Below, in pieces: positions 34,468-46,190 of a stretch of DNA of 64,000 nucleotides. The DNA lies in NCBI GenBank assembly GCA_036365145.1, contig JAEOAD010000018.1, forward strand, positions 11,452,501 to 11,516,500, in the 5' to 3' direction. The number at the start of each line of letters is the position of its first letter. Position 1 is the first letter of the stretch. Source of the stretch: Orientallactaga sibirica. Lineage: Eukaryota; Chordata; Mammalia; Rodentia; Dipodidae. The notes under the pieces are model-generated. The model did no database searches, had not been told where the DNA came from, and saw only the letters and a program-made list of their open reading frames with translations. The translations under genes and the position numbers were made by a program.

Positions 34468-37275
34468 AGAGATGCTTCAAATTAACAAAATTAGAAATGA
34501 AAAAAGAGAGATCACAACAGATATAAGTGAAATTGGAGAATTATCAGGACTTATTTCAAAAACCTCTACTCCACAAAACTGGATAATATGGAGAAAATGG
34601 ATTAATTCCTGGACATATACCACCTACCAAACCTAAACTCAGAGCAGATTAACCTCCTAAACAAACTTATTACACCTACTGAGATTGAAAAGGTAATCAA
34701 AAACCTCCCCAAAAAGAAGAGTCCAGGACCAGATGGCTTCTCAGCTGAATTCTATCAAACCTTCATGGAAGAACTCAAACCAATTTTTCTCAAACTGTGC
34801 CACATAATCAGAGAACAGAGAAAGCTCCATAACTCCTTTTATGGAGCTAGTATCACCCTAATACCAAAACCAGGCAGAGATGCCACAAGAAAAGAAAACT
34901 ATAGGCCTATTTCACTGATGAACATAGATGCAAAGATCCTGACCAAAATCCTCACAAACTGAATTCAACAACACATCAAAAGTATTATCCGCCTTGATCA
35001 AGTAGGCTTTATCCCAGGAATGCAGGGTTGGATTAACATATGGAAATCTGTCAATGTAATACACCACATAAATAAGCTTAAACACAAAACCCACATGATC
35101 ATTTCAGTAGGACAAGAAAAGGCCTTTGACAAAATACATCACTTCATGATCAAAACATTGGAGAGAATAGGCATGGATGGTTTATATCTCAATATAATAA
35201 AGCTCCTAAAGCCTGAATAATACTTAATGCGGAGAGACTGAAGGAATTCCCATTGAGATCAAGAACAAGACAGGCATGTCTACTCTCTCCTCTGCTCTTC
35301 AACATAGTATTGGAAGTCCTAGCTCAAGCAAAAAGACAGGAGAAAGAAATACAAGGGATACAAATTGGAAAGGAAGAAGTTAAGTTAGCCCTATTCACAG
35401 ATGACATGATTCTATACATAAATGGCTCACATACTTCCATCTCAAAACTCTTAAAGGAGGATTACCTCCTTCAGCAAAGTAGCAGCATACAAAAACAATG
35501 CACAAAACTAGTAGACTTTCTTTATGCAAAAGACAAAGATACAGAGAAAGAAATTGGAGACATTGTCCCATTTTCAATAGCAACAACAACAAAAAATACC
35601 TTGGAATAACATTAACCAAGGATGTGAAAGATTTATATAATGAAAACATAAAAGCACTCAAGAAAGAAATTGAGGAGGACTTGAAAAAATGGAAAGACCT
35701 CTTATGCTCCTGGATAGTCAGCAAAAACATTGTGAAAATGGCAATTTCACCAAAAGCAATATACAGATTTAATGCAATACTAATAAAATTCCAACTTCTT
35801 TATGCACAGAGATAAAAAAAAAGGATCTCAAAATTCATACAGAATGGCAGAAGGCCTTGTATATCCAAGCCTATGCTCAGAAAAGAAACACCTCTGGTTG
35901 GGCATGGTGGTACATGCCTTCTATCCCAGCACTTGGGAGGCAGAGGTAGGAGGATTGTCATAAGTTCAAGGCCACCCTAAGACTACAGCATGAATTCCAG
36001 GTCAACCTGAGCTACAGTGAGACCCTACCTTGAACAACCAAAAAAAAAAAAAAAAATCTCTGGAGGCATCACCATACCTGATCTAAAGCTATATGTTAAA
36101 GCCATAGTAATAAAAACTACATGATACTGGCATAAAAACAGGAATATAGACCAATGGAACAGAATCAAGGACCTGGACTTGAGTCAAGTAACTACAGCTA
36201 CTTGATATTTGACAAAGGCCTTAACAATGTAGACTGTAAGAAAGACAGCATCTTCAACAAATGGTGCTGGACAAACTGGAAAACCATATGTAGGAAAATG
36301 AAACTCAATCCACACATCTTGCCATGCACAAAAATCAAGTCCAAATGGATCAAAGACCTCAGTATAAGACCAGAAACACTCCTACTACTGGAAGAAAAAA
36401 AATAGAAGGAACTTTCCATGATATAGGAGTGATAAAAGATTTCTTTAACAAAACCCCAGTAGCTCAGGAAATTAAACAATCACTCAACCATTGGGATCTC
36501 ATAATGCTGAAAAGTTTTTTCACAGACAAACATACAATAAGCAGAGTCAACAGATTATCCACAGAATGGGAGAAAATTTTTGCTAGCTATACAACTGACA
36601 GAGGCCTAATTTCTATAATCTACAAAGAACTCAAAACCCTAAACAATAAAAAGTCAAACAACCCACTCATAAAATGGGGCAGAGAATTGTACAGGGAGTT
36701 CTCAGAGGAAGAAATACAAATGGCAAACACACACTTAACAAAATGTTCAACATCCCTAATCATCAGGGAAATGCAACTATGAGATTCCACTTTACCCCAG
36801 TAAGGATAGCTAACATTAAAATCTAATGACAGCAAATGCTGGTGAGGTTGTGGAGAAATAGGAACCCTCATTCACTGTTGGTGGGAATGTAAGGTTGTAC
36901 GACCACTATGGAAAGCAATATGAAGACTCCTAAAAAGGTTGACTGTAGAGTTACCAACAGATCCAGTTATTCCCTTACTGAGCATTTACCCTAAAAGATC
37001 CAAGCCTCAGTTCAGATAAATCTGATCAACCCTGTTTATAGCTGCTCAATTCATAAAAGCTAAGAGCTAGAATCAACCCAGATGTCCATCATTAGATGAA
37101 TGGATAACCAAGATGTGGTATATCTCCACTATGGAATTCTGCACAGGAATAAGGAAAAATGACACAATGAAATTTGAAGAAAAAATGGTCTAACGTGGAA
37201 CAAATCATTTTCAGCAAACTCACCCAATCACAGAGAGATAATCATCACATGGTCTCACTCATCCGTGACTCCTAA
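33304..37275 (+). pseudogene. L1-B ORF2, decayed and interrupted by a B1
   Basis: Endonuclease start SNLTVITLNINGLNSPIKRHK and CLQETHL. First stop at 33538. RDFNTPLS replaces the usual GDFNTPLS. The RT region includes [28 protein letters not shown] and [11 protein letters not shown]. Motif A reads [11 protein letters not shown] where SIDAEKAFDKI is usual, so the motif-A Asp appears lost. LALFTDDMILYI keeps the two Asp of FADD. An A-run frameshift lies at about 34436-34464, and a B1 at 35896. The cysteine-rich C-terminus is degraded. Without the B1 it is about 3.8 kb. Confidence 0.9.
35896..36056 (+). repeat. B1 SINE, plus, in L1-B ORF2
   Basis: 'ggttgggcatggtggtacatgcc ... cccagcacttgggaggcagaggtaggagg ... 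gagaccctaccttg' and a poly(A). Short duplication CTCTGG at 35892-35897 and 36058-36063. Confidence 0.93.
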
Positions 37276-37520
37276 CCTGAATCTGCCAGAGATGTTGACA
37301 CACCTAATAAGCATCTTGAGGACTGGAAAATAGGGAGGGTAGGATGGGAGAGGAGGGTAAGGGGGGAGGTCATAAAATGGGACCCAAATGGAAATGGTAC
37401 CATAAAATCTTATATCCTGAAAGACAAACTAAAAGGTTGAGCCTTCATCAGGTCCTTAGAGGGAACACCTGATTCACAGGGCCCTGGAGAGGGTATGATG
37501 AAGACAAACCTTAATCTCCT

Positions 37521-37555
<35 letters not shown>

Positions 37556-38630
37556 CCTCTTCTCTCTTTCTCTTTTATATTACCTATATTTTCTTCTTTC
37601 TTTTCCCTTGGCACTGGCCTGTAACTCCCAGTACCAGCATGAGGTTAACTTCCACAATGAGTTTTTCATCAACGAGACCAACAAGATTTCTCAAAAGAAG
37701 GCCAATTTCTGTCAGAGTACTTGATGAGCCACCAAACATTAATGGTAAGACCCTACTAGCAAAGACACCATATGCTGTTGGTACATAACATGGAGTGACC
37801 TCGCTGGAATCTGGAAGAGAGTCAGTCCCCAAACAGTTAGCTTGTCTAGTGCCAGAAGGTGTTACATTAGCAACTGGGGAAAAATGACCAACACTTTTCT
37901 AAGCAACTCATCTAAGTTATTCAGCAACAAACAACCTGATGTGATGCTCATACAAGTGCAATAGTGGCACACAGCCATGGTGGGTAACCAGCTGCTCTTG
38001 ATTTGGCTAACAGATCTGTTCAGTGGAATGGAACTCATAACTGGAGCTAGGAAACAAGTCAGAACCATATCCAAAATATGAGCCCCCTCTCTAATATCAA
38101 GCTCCCACCAATAGTGGGCTACAAAATGGCCTAAACCAATAAAATTCTCTCTAATATAATAATTGTTATCCCATTTATCTGGTTCTGACTTCTCTCTCCA
38201 TTGGAGAATTTGCTTCTCTTTTTAAGATGGACACAGAACCTGAGGAGAGAATCAGCCCATCACACCTCACCAGGGCCCCAGCTGAAACCAACACAAGTCT
38301 GAAGGAGATAGACACAGAGAACATTCAACTCCTACTAAAGCAGATATCCAGAGACACAGAGGCTCCCAAGACCTCATCACTGAAGTAGACCTAAAAAGAA
38401 CCCAACATGGCTCAGGGAAATTCACAGAAGAGGGGGTGGAAAGATTGTTAGAGCCACAAGTTGGGACATTATGAGCAGAGACATTGCCTCTTTCCTGTAA
38501 TGCATGACCCACATTCCCCAATGAGGAGGGTCCCTTCAGAGGTGGAAGGATAGGGAGGAGGCTATCAATGGCACCAACATGACTGTATTCATATTATGAG
38601 CATAACTAATAAAAGAAAGAGGGAAAAAAA
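37276..38630 (+). other. L1-B 3' UTR with G-rich tract and (CT)n
   Basis: A polypurine tract with five G-runs (37330-37372, GGGAGGGTAGGATGGG...) can form a G-quadruplex, a recurrent feature of mammalian L1 3' UTRs. A (CT)n microsatellite follows at 37521-37552. The end is 'cataactaataaaagaaag'. A separate truncated copy of this tail lies at 4070-5222. Confidence 0.85.
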
Positions 38631-38782
38631 GCCAAATATTTCTTAATGCAAAATGATTAGTTTCTGTACTCAAGACTGAGTGGTACTATTCTATGGTACC
38701 AAACATGGATATTTCTTTTAAATTTCTTTATTTTTAATGAAGAGTGAGGTGGGATGTAAGTTTATAAGGAACTGCCAACATG

Positions 38783-38813
<31 letters not shown>

Positions 38814-39127
38814 AGCAATATTGCTTTACCAGAACTTGGTATTGCAAGTCCATTTCATTTTATCCATTCAAATAGGCATGGAATTATGCTTTATTTTTGT
38901 TTTAGTTTATACTATCTAAATGACTATTGCTGTTGTTTGTCTTTTGGTGAGTGTATTGGCTGTTTCTATATCTTTATCTGTGAAGTGTCTAAATCATGGG
39001 ACCATTTTTTATTGAGTGTGTTTACCTGGTTGCTGCTGAGTTGTAAAGGATTCTTTATGTGTTCTAATGAACATGCTATGTCAGATGTGTGTATTTTGAA
39101 TATTTCCTTTTTTCTTGGTTATTCCTA

Positions 39128-39263
39128 GGTAGGGTCTCTCTCTAGCCCAGGCTTACCTGGAATTCACTATGTGGTTTCAGGGTGGCCTCAATTCACAGCA
39201 ATCCTCCTACCTCTGCCTCCCAAGTGCTAGGATTAAAGGCATGCGCTACCACCCCTGGCTATT
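39128..39263 (-). repeat. B1 SINE, minus
   Basis: 'aggtagggtctctctctagcccagg ... ctatgtggtttcagggtggcct ... gtgctaggattaaaggcatgcgctacca'. Confidence 0.9.
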
Positions 39264-39298
39264 TTCTTATGCTCTGCCATCTGCGATTTGTCTTTGTG

Positions 39299-39303
<5 letters not shown>

Positions 39304-39332
<29 letters not shown>

Positions 39333-39465
39333 AGGTAGGGTCTCACTCTGGTTCAGGCTGACCTGGAATTAACTATGTAGTGTCAGGGTGGCCTTGAACT
39401 CATGGAGATTTCCTACCTCTGCCTCCTGAGTGCTGGGATTAAAGGCGTGCACTACCACTTCCGGC
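39304..39465 (-). repeat. B1 SINE, minus, 17-bp TSD
   Basis: Poly(T), then 'gaggtagggtctcactctgg ... ctatgtagtgtcagggtgg ... gctgggattaaaggcgtgcactacca'. Exact duplication TTTGTCTTTGTGTCTTT at 39287-39303 and 39466-39482. Confidence 0.96.
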
Positions 39466-39539
39466 TTTGTCTTTGTGTCTTTCAAAGGGGGTGAATATTT
39501 AATTTGACAAAGTCAAATTTGTCAATTTTTCTTTCATGG

Positions 39540-39965
39540 TGTGTTGTGTGTATTGTATGTGAGTATTATGTGCATGCACAGGGTGTGTCAAGGACAGAAA
39601 ACAACCTCAGGTGTCTTCTCTCCATCTTATTTAATATTTTTTTTTTGGGGGAGGGAGATGTTCCAAGATAGAGTCTCACTCTAGCTCAGCTCAGGCTGAC
39701 CTGGAATTCACTATGTAGTATCAGAGTGGCCTTGAACTCACTGTGATCTGCCTCCCAGGGTCTCTCACTGAATCTGGAACTCACTGACTCCTCTAAACCA
39801 ACTGGCCAGCAAGCCTCAGGAATCCTGCTGTCTCTGCTTCACCAGCACTGGGATTATAGGTGCATGTCCTGCTTGGCTTGTACATAGTGCTGGGGATTGC
39901 CTCAGATCCTCATGATTACTCAGCCATTACATTACTGACTGACTCATTTCCTCAGCCCTATCCTT
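39540..39965 (-). repeat. B3-type SINE, minus, with B1 inside
   Basis: Head 'tgtgtgtattgtatgtgagtattatgtgcatgcacag', then 'aggtgtcttctctccatctta', the B1 at 39636-39758, then 'gggtctctcactgaatctggaactcactgac', 'ggccagcaagcctcaggaatcctgctgtctctgc' and 'ctggggattgcctcagatcctcatg'. This follows the rodent B3 plan. Confidence 0.75.
39636..39758 (-). repeat. B1 SINE fragment, minus, inside B3
   Basis: T-run, then 'agatagagtctcactctagctcagctcaggctgacctggaattcac ... cttgaactcactgtgatctgcctccc'. The B1 5' end is missing. It contains a small internal duplication (agctcagctcagg). Confidence 0.85.
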
Positions 39966-40140
39966 TTGTTTCTAAATAAGAAATGTGTCTATTCCCATCA
40001 CTGTACAAATTTTTTTGTGCTTTCTTATAATAATTATTTTCTAACACAGATACTATATAATTTTAGATTTTTAAACAATCTGCAAGTCACATCAATTTTG
40101 AGCTCATCTTATTGTATAACGTGAATTAAGAATGAAGATT

Positions 40141-40366
40141 AAGGGCTAGAGGGATGGCTTGGTGGTTAAGGCTCTTGCCTGCAAAGCCAAAGGACCCAGA
40201 TTCAATTCCCCAGAACAGAACCCATATAAGCCAGATGCACAAAGTGGCATATGACTCTGGAGTTTGTTTGCAGTGGCAGAAGGCCCTGGCATACCCATTT
40301 GATCTTTCTCTCTCTTTCTGTGCCTCTTTCTTTCTTAAATAAAGAAATAAGTAAATAAAATTTTAA
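40141..40366 (+). repeat. tRNA-derived SINE, plus, 13-bp TSD
   Basis: 'agggctagagggatggcttggtggttaaggc', 'gattcaattccccag', tail 'aataaagaaataagtaaataaaa'. Exact duplication AAGAATGAAGATT at 40128-40140 and 40367-40379. Confidence 0.95.
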
Positions 40367-41218
40367 AAGAATGAAGATTGATTGTTTAGTGGATGGATAG
40401 TCAGTTCAGTCAATTCACAAAAATTGAAGTGACATTTATGTGTTATTTTCAGCAAGTCAATGGACCATACATGTTTATATCAATCAAAACCCTCTCCCCC
40501 TTATTTTGCTATGCATATCTGCTAGAACCATGTGTTCCATGACATCATTTAATCCAGATGTCTCTCTGTTTATTTGTTTTGCCTGGATGACCTGTCAATT
40601 GATGATAATGGGGTATTGAAGTTACAAACTACAATTGTGTTTGGTGTTTTCTGTGATCATAAGTCTAATAGTGTTTGATGAAATTTTGATCCCTTATGGT
40701 AGGTGCATATACGTTTAGGATTGTCATACCTATTGTTGGAGTGTTCCTTTAACCAATATAAAGTGATCGTTTTTTATCTTTCCTCAGTAACGTTTGTTTG
40801 AAATCCATCCTGTCAGATATGAGTATATCAACACTTGCTTGTTTTTAGGCCAATTTTCTTGAAATATCATTTTTCATTCTTTCACCCTAAGTCAGTGTCT
40901 ATCTTTTATTGAGAGATGAGTTTCCTGGAGGCAACAAATGGAACTACCCTGCCTTTTAATCTAGTCTGCAAGCCTGTGTCTTTTGGTTGGGGCAGTGAGG
41001 CCATTAATATTAAAGAGTCATTATTGAAACATGCGTTCATCCTCATCATTGTTCTTTTTTTGTAGTGTTTCCTGTTTTCCCTTTACTTGCTTATTTTAAC
41101 TGTTATGTGAATATGGGTTAGTTTTTTCCTAGTTTTCCTATGTATTTTGCTTTCTCTTCAGCATGAAGGATTCCTCCAAGTGTTTTCTATAGAGCTGTCT
41201 TAGTTGCCATAAATTGTT

Positions 41219-41812
41219 TTATCCTGTGTTGTTGTGGAATGTCCTTATTTCTCTATCAATTTGGATGGATAGCTTTGCTGGATAAAGTAATCTTGGTTGA
41301 CAGTTGTTATCTTTAAGAACTTGGAATACATCATTATAAGCCCTTCTGGCTTTTAAAAATTGTGTTGAGCAATCTGCTGTTATTCTGATAGGCTTGCCTT
41401 TGTAGGTAACTTGCTTTTTTCTCTCTAATTTCAGTACATTTTCTTTTGTTTGCATGTTTAGTAGCTTAATTATAACATGGTGAGAAGAGGTTCTTTCCAG
41501 ATTTTGTCTGTTTGGTGTTCTAAAAGCTTCTTGTATCTGCATTGGCATTTCTTTTTCAATTTAGGGAAAATTTTCTTCTATGATTTTGTTGAAAATGCCT
41601 ACTAAGCCTCTGGATTGAAATTCTTCTCCTATTATATCCTGAATTCTTATATTTGATCTTTTTGTAGTGTTCCAAGTGACTTGAAAATCCCATTCATCTC
41701 TTCCTGTAAGCTTGTCTTCCTTTCTGTTGGGCTGTATTAGGTCAACCACCTGGTCTTCTAGTTTAGATAGTCTGTTCTTTCCTTCATCCATTCTATTGGT
41801 GAGACTTTCCAT
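41219..41812 (-). pseudogene. L1-D ORF1 fragment
   Basis: Two adjacent minus frames give MESLTNRMDEGKNRLSKLED (coiled coil) and MPMQIQEAFRTPNRQNLERT ... HVIIKLLNMQTKENVLK ... TYKGKPIRITADCS (RNA-binding and C-terminal regions). They are separated by a stop/frameshift near 41550. Clear homologues of L1-A and L1-E ORF1. Confidence 0.88.
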
Positions 41813-43055
41813 AGAGTTTTTTATTTGACTGAGTTTTTCAGATCTAGAATTTCAGCCTGCTTTTTCTTGGTATTTCTATTTCCTTAGTCATGTTTGTAAT
41901 GACCTCCTTATGTGATTAAGCTGGCTTCCTGTGTTCTCTTTCAGGAGTTAGTTTTCTTCTTTAATTCCATTGTTTTCTTCTTTGATTCCTTTGTTTTCTT
42001 CTGTGACTTGTTTGAGTATAGATAAAATCATTTTTTTGAAATCTTTGTCAGGCACTTCATCTAAAATAGTATCATTGGGGGTCATTTCTGATAAATTTAT
42101 AATTTTGGTATGATTGTGTTGTCTTGATTCTTTGTGTTTCTTCTATTATAATGTTGAATTTTTGCATCCTGAGTTGATTTGATGGTTGGGTTTTCTAAAT
42201 ATCTTCTGTGTCCTTAGATGTGGAAATCCAACTTTATATACTTTTAGGGTAGGAGTTTAAGGTGCCAAGTTAGCACTTGTACTCCAATCCAACTGCAGAA
42301 GTAATCCTAGGTGTTGACTTTGCTGGTATTCAAGTATTCTAGTGGGTTAGGTGAAGCAATTTTACTGGCAAATTCTAAAATTCCACTGAGCAATATACTC
42401 ATTCAATAAAATCCTGCACACAGCATGCATGTGTGGTGAGTAAATCAAACAGATAACCTTATAAAGCCAAAATCCCTAAGGATGTGTGTTGCTCTACACC
42501 CTTAATCCTGTAATCTGGGAGATTGAGATTTCTGTTCTGAAATGGGTTCAAGGTCAGTCTGTGTGCAAATCAGACTCTGCCCCCAATAATGAAAGAAGAA
42601 AATTACAAAGTTCTTATAGATCTCAAAGCATCAAAGGCAACAATAGCCAATCCCCAAATACAGGTTAATTGAGGATGTAAACCCAACCAAGAGTACATAA
42701 TCCATAACCTGCCCTGGCGTGGAAAGACAGATTAGCACTTCCAGTGCAGGCCTATATACCTACTCTTTTGTCAGTTGGCCTCATTACCTTTTGGGGTGGC
42801 TTCCAATCTCCCTGATGCTGATTGCTCACCTCGATCCCTCCATGTTGTGTTATGGATCTGGTGTTCTGATCAGCTATTCTGGATGCCCTGCCAACAAGGG
42901 CTGAATGGGTACTCTTGAGGTTTACAGTTCTGTTGGTTGGGGGATGGGAGAGTGCAGGAATTCTGGAGTTGAACTGGACCTGCTCAGCTGGTCCCACCTG
43001 TATCCCCTATAGCAGCTCTTCAGCTGGTCTCTGCTGTCTCCCCTTCAGGTTTCTT

Positions 43056-43057
43056 TT

Positions 43058-43093
<36 letters not shown>

Positions 43094-43256
43094 TTTTTTT
43101 TTTTTTTTTTTTGGTTTTGCAAGGTAGGGTTTCACTCTGGTCCAGGATGACCTGGAATTAACTATGTAGTCTCAGGGTGGCCTCGAACTCTCAGTGATCC
43201 TCCTACCTCTGCCTCCCGAGTTCTGGGATTAAAGGCGTGCGCCATCTTGTCCAGCT
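43056..43256 (-). repeat. B1 SINE, minus, 15-bp TSD, with (TTTC)n
   Basis: A (TTTC)n then T-run replaces a plain poly(T). Body 'aaggtagggtttcactctgg ... ctatgtagtctcagggtgg ... ttctgggattaaaggcgtgcgcc'. Exact duplication CCCTTCAGGTTTCTT at 43041-43055 and 43257-43271. Confidence 0.96.
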
Positions 43257-43469
43257 CCCTTCAGGTTTCTTGACTTTGCAAGGAGCCTGATGTGGTTGGA
43301 AAATCCCCTTGTTTGGTCTCTGTTCCTGCAACTTGGTGTTGGGCCCAGCAGGTGCATGTGTCAGGGCCACAAGTGCCTCAGCTAGATTCTGGCAGGTTTT
43401 CTCCTTTCTGGTAGATCTTGGTCTCTCCTGCTTCTCTGCTGTGGCTGATAATAACTTATACACCTTCAC
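43203..43469 (-). CDS. 5' UTR sense ORF of L1-D, disrupted; coding status unknown
   Basis: The minus frame starts MKVYKLLSATAEKQERPRS. It shares its start and several blocks with the frame at 45921-46190 in L1-E (MKIYKELSTKAEKQE). After 'CKVKKPEG' it runs into the inserted B1, so the original 3' part is lost. Confidence 0.25.
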   Translation of the reverse strand: MKVYKLLSATAEKQERPRSTRKEKTCQNLAEALVALTHAPAGPNTKLQEQRPNKGIFQPHQAPCKVKKPEGSWTRWRTPLIPELGRQR

Positions 43470-44418
43470 TTTTTGGAAGAAGAGTGTATTTTGCTGTGCT
43501 TTTGCTTAAATCCCTCCCTAGGCTGGTTTGGCATGACTCCTATGCCACCATCTTTACCTGGAAGTTCCCTGTGACATTAATTCTAATAGTTGTTTGATGA
43601 AATTGGGAGCACCTATGTTTGGTGCTTATATGTTTAGAATTGAAATGTTCTCATTTAAAATTGTTCCTTTAATCAATATTAAGTGACCTTTGCTAACTAA
43701 TTTTGGCTTGAAGTTTATCCTGTCTGATAGGATAGTAACACCTGCTTGTTTTTAGGCATGTTTTCTTGAAAAACTATTTTCCATCCTTTCACCCTAAGAT
43801 AGTGTCTGTCTTTTATGGAGAAGTGAGTTTCGTGGAGGCAGCAAACAGAACTACCCTGCCTTTTAATGCAGTCTGCAAGCCTGTGTCTTTTGGTTGGGGT
43901 ATGATATTAAGAGTTATTGGAAGGCATGTATTTATTCTTGCTATTACTCTTGTTTTGTAGTGCATCCCATTTTTTCCATTACTCTCTTGTATTAAGTATT
44001 AATTGAGTATGGTTTAGTTTTTCCTATTTCATCATGTTTGTGCTTTCCTTTCTCTTCAGCATGAAGGATCCCTTCAAGCATTTTCTGTAGGCTGTCTTAG
44101 GGTTCATATATTCCTTTAGCCTGTTTTTGTTGTGGAATATCCTTGTTTCTCCATTAATTTGGATGGATAGCTTTGCTGGGTAAAGTAATCTTGGTTGACA
44201 GTTGTTATCTTTCAGAACTTGGAATACATCATTCCAAGCCCCTCTGGCTTTTAAAGTTTGTGTTGAGTAATCTCTGTTATCCTGATGGGCTTGCCTTTAG
44301 ATATGTGACTTGATTTTTCTGTTTTCAACATATTTTCCTTGGTTTGTGTGTTTTGTAGCTTAATTATAATATGGCAGTGAGAGGTTCTTTCTTGATTTTT
44401 TTCTGCCATTTTAAAGCC

Positions 44419-44736
44419 TTACTGTATGTACATTGGCATCTCTTTCCCTATCTGTGGAAAACTTTCTTCTATGATTTTGTTGCAAACACCTACTATGCCC
44501 TTGAAGTAAAATTCTTCTTCTATTATACCCTGAATTCTTATGTTATATCTCTTCATAGTGTCCCAAGTGTCTTGAAATTCCCATTCATACCTTACTATTA
44601 GTTTGTCTTTCTGTTTGTTGGAGTGTAGTAGATCTGCTGCGTGGTCTTCTACTTTAGATATTCTGTCTTTTCCTTCAAACATTCTATTGGTGAGGCTTTC
44701 TATAGCATTTATTATTTGACTTACTGTGTTTTTCAT
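44419..44736 (-). pseudogene. L1-E ORF1 fragment
   Basis: A 105-codon minus frame with coiled-coil text (IINAIESLTNRMFEGKDRIS) and IRIQGIIEEEFYFKGIVG, homologous to L1-A and L1-D ORF1. Truncated by decay on both sides. Confidence 0.85.
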
Positions 44737-45920
44737 TTATAGTATTTCTGATTGTTTTTTTTAGTATTTCTTTTTTAAAATTTTTAATTTTTAAATTTAT
44801 TTTTATTGACAGCTTCCAGTCTTCAGTATTTCTATTTCCTTACTCATGTCTTCTATTGGCCTCTTTATTTCATTTTGTTTCCTGCATTCTCTTTTAGGAG
44901 TTTGTTTACTTCTTTGATTCCTTTGATTTATTTTTAATTTCTTTGAACAGGTGTAATAATTCTTTTGAAATCTTTGTCAGGCATTTCATATGAATCAGTC
45001 TCACTGGAAGTTTTTTCCAATGAATTTATAATTTTTGGTGGAATTGTATTGTCTTGATTTTTTATGTTTCTTGTATTATAATGTAGAGATTTTTGCATCT
45101 TGGGTTAATTTGATGCTTAGGTTTTCTAATTTTCTGCAGTATTCTTAGACATGTAAGTCTGGTATTATATATCTTCAGGTAGGAGCTTAAGGTGCCAAGT
45201 GTGACCCTAGGATTGACTGCAAGGCCAGTATTTTAATAGGTTGGGTAGAATAAAATAAAGGCCAGTTCTGAAATTTAACTGAGAAATATACACACCAAAT
45301 CAAAACCAGCATGGAGTATTTATGTAAGGGTGTGTATTGTCCCACACCCTTATTCTTGTCAACTGGGAGTCTGAGATTTCTGGTCTGTAAAGGGTTCCAG
45401 GTCATCCTGGGACCAAGTGAGACTCTGCCCCCAAGAATGACAGAAGACTACAAAAGCACTATAAATCAGGAAGCAACAAGAGATAACCCCTAAATGCAGC
45501 TTATTTAAGAATGGCAAAGCCAACCACCAATCAAATCTAATACATAACCTGCCCTGCCATGGAAAATGTGATTATCACTTCAAATGCAAGCCTAATTACC
45601 TGGCTTTGGGGCAGGTATTGACCTGATATAACTAGGTCCTATTACCTTTTTGGGATAGCTTCTGGTGTCAAAAATATTCTGTTCCTGCTCTTGGGTGCCT
45701 CTTTACTGCATTGTGGGCTCAGCTAGTCTGGCTGCATTGGTGGGTCTGCTGCTCTGATCACCTGTGCTGGGTGCTGTGTAGCTGAGTTCCCTTTTTCAGG
45801 TCTCTAGTGGTTGCTGGCACTGGTGGTTGGGGGAGGTGAGGCTATGGAGAGTTCCTGAAGTGGTACCAGAGCTGCATACTGGTCCCCTTTGTGCTCTTCC
45901 TCAGCAAGTGCTCAACTGTT

Positions 45921-46190
45921 CTATGCTGTCTTCTTCTCCTCCTCCTCCTGCTGCTGCTTCTCCTTCTCGTCCTCCTTCTTCTTTTCCTTCAGGGTTTTGA
46001 CTTTGTGAGGAGGCTGATATGAACCCACCTGGGTTTTGCTCCTGTGGCTCAGGTGCATAGCTCTTCCCAGAGACTGGGACCAGCAATGGCACTGCAATGG
46101 GAGTTGATTCTGGTTGTGTGACAGCTTGCTAGAAGCTCTGTGTGTCTCCTGCTTTTCTGCTTTGGTTGACAATTCCTTATATATCTTCAC
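45921..46190 (-). CDS. 5' UTR sense ORF of L1-E; coding status unknown
   Basis: 89 codons, MKIYKELSTKAEKQETHRASSK..., ending in a Lys/Glu/Gln-rich stretch from the (TCC)/(CTG) repeats. Its N-terminal block matches the L1-D frame at 43469-43203. No known domain. Confidence 0.25.
   Translation of the reverse strand: MKIYKELSTKAEKQETHRASSKLSHNQNQLPLQCHCWSQSLGRAMHLSHRSKTQVGSYQPPHKVKTLKEKKKEDEKEKQQQEEEEKKTA

Larger units (their letters stand above)
30529..38630 (+). mobile_element. L1-B: full-length L1 LINE with 9-bp TSD
   Basis: Bounded by GCCAAATAT (30520-30528, 38631-38639). Order: 5' UTR starting GGACTTCCGGTCAAGGTGG (30529-32060), ORF1 remnant (32061-33235), a 68-base spacer, ORF2 remnant (33304-37275), 3' UTR with (CT)n and a G-rich tract, and an A-rich end. 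Less one B1, it is about 7.9 kb. ORF sizes match L1 norms, but both frames carry stops and shifts, partly at expanded A-runs. The 5' and 3' UTRs differ from L1-A, so it belongs to a different subfamily. Confidence 0.95.
38815..40500 (-). repeat. Ancient L1 (L1M-like) fragment, minus, broken by SINEs
   Basis: Patches 38820-39127, 39264-39300, 39466-39540 and 39966-40140 follow the reverse complement of an old L1 ORF2 3' part ('tttatctgtgaagtgtctaaatc', 'tgctgagttgtaaaggattctttatgtg', 'aagtcaaatttgtcaattttt', 'cacatcaattttgagctcatctt'). Between them lie three B1 copies, a B3 and a tRNA SINE. A T-run of about 30 bases sits at 38781-38810. Confidence 0.6.
40550..43567 (-). mobile_element. L1-D: 5' half of an L1, minus strand
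   Basis: Read on the minus strand from 43567: 5' end 'acttccaggtaaagatggtggcatagg', 5' UTR (with a B1 inserted), ORF1 remnant (readable at 41812-41561 and 41548-41219), then ORF2 only as far as its endonuclease region near 40550. The 3' two thirds of the element are missing, the reverse of the usual 5' truncation. The copy L1-E follows directly in the same orientation. Confidence 0.85.
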
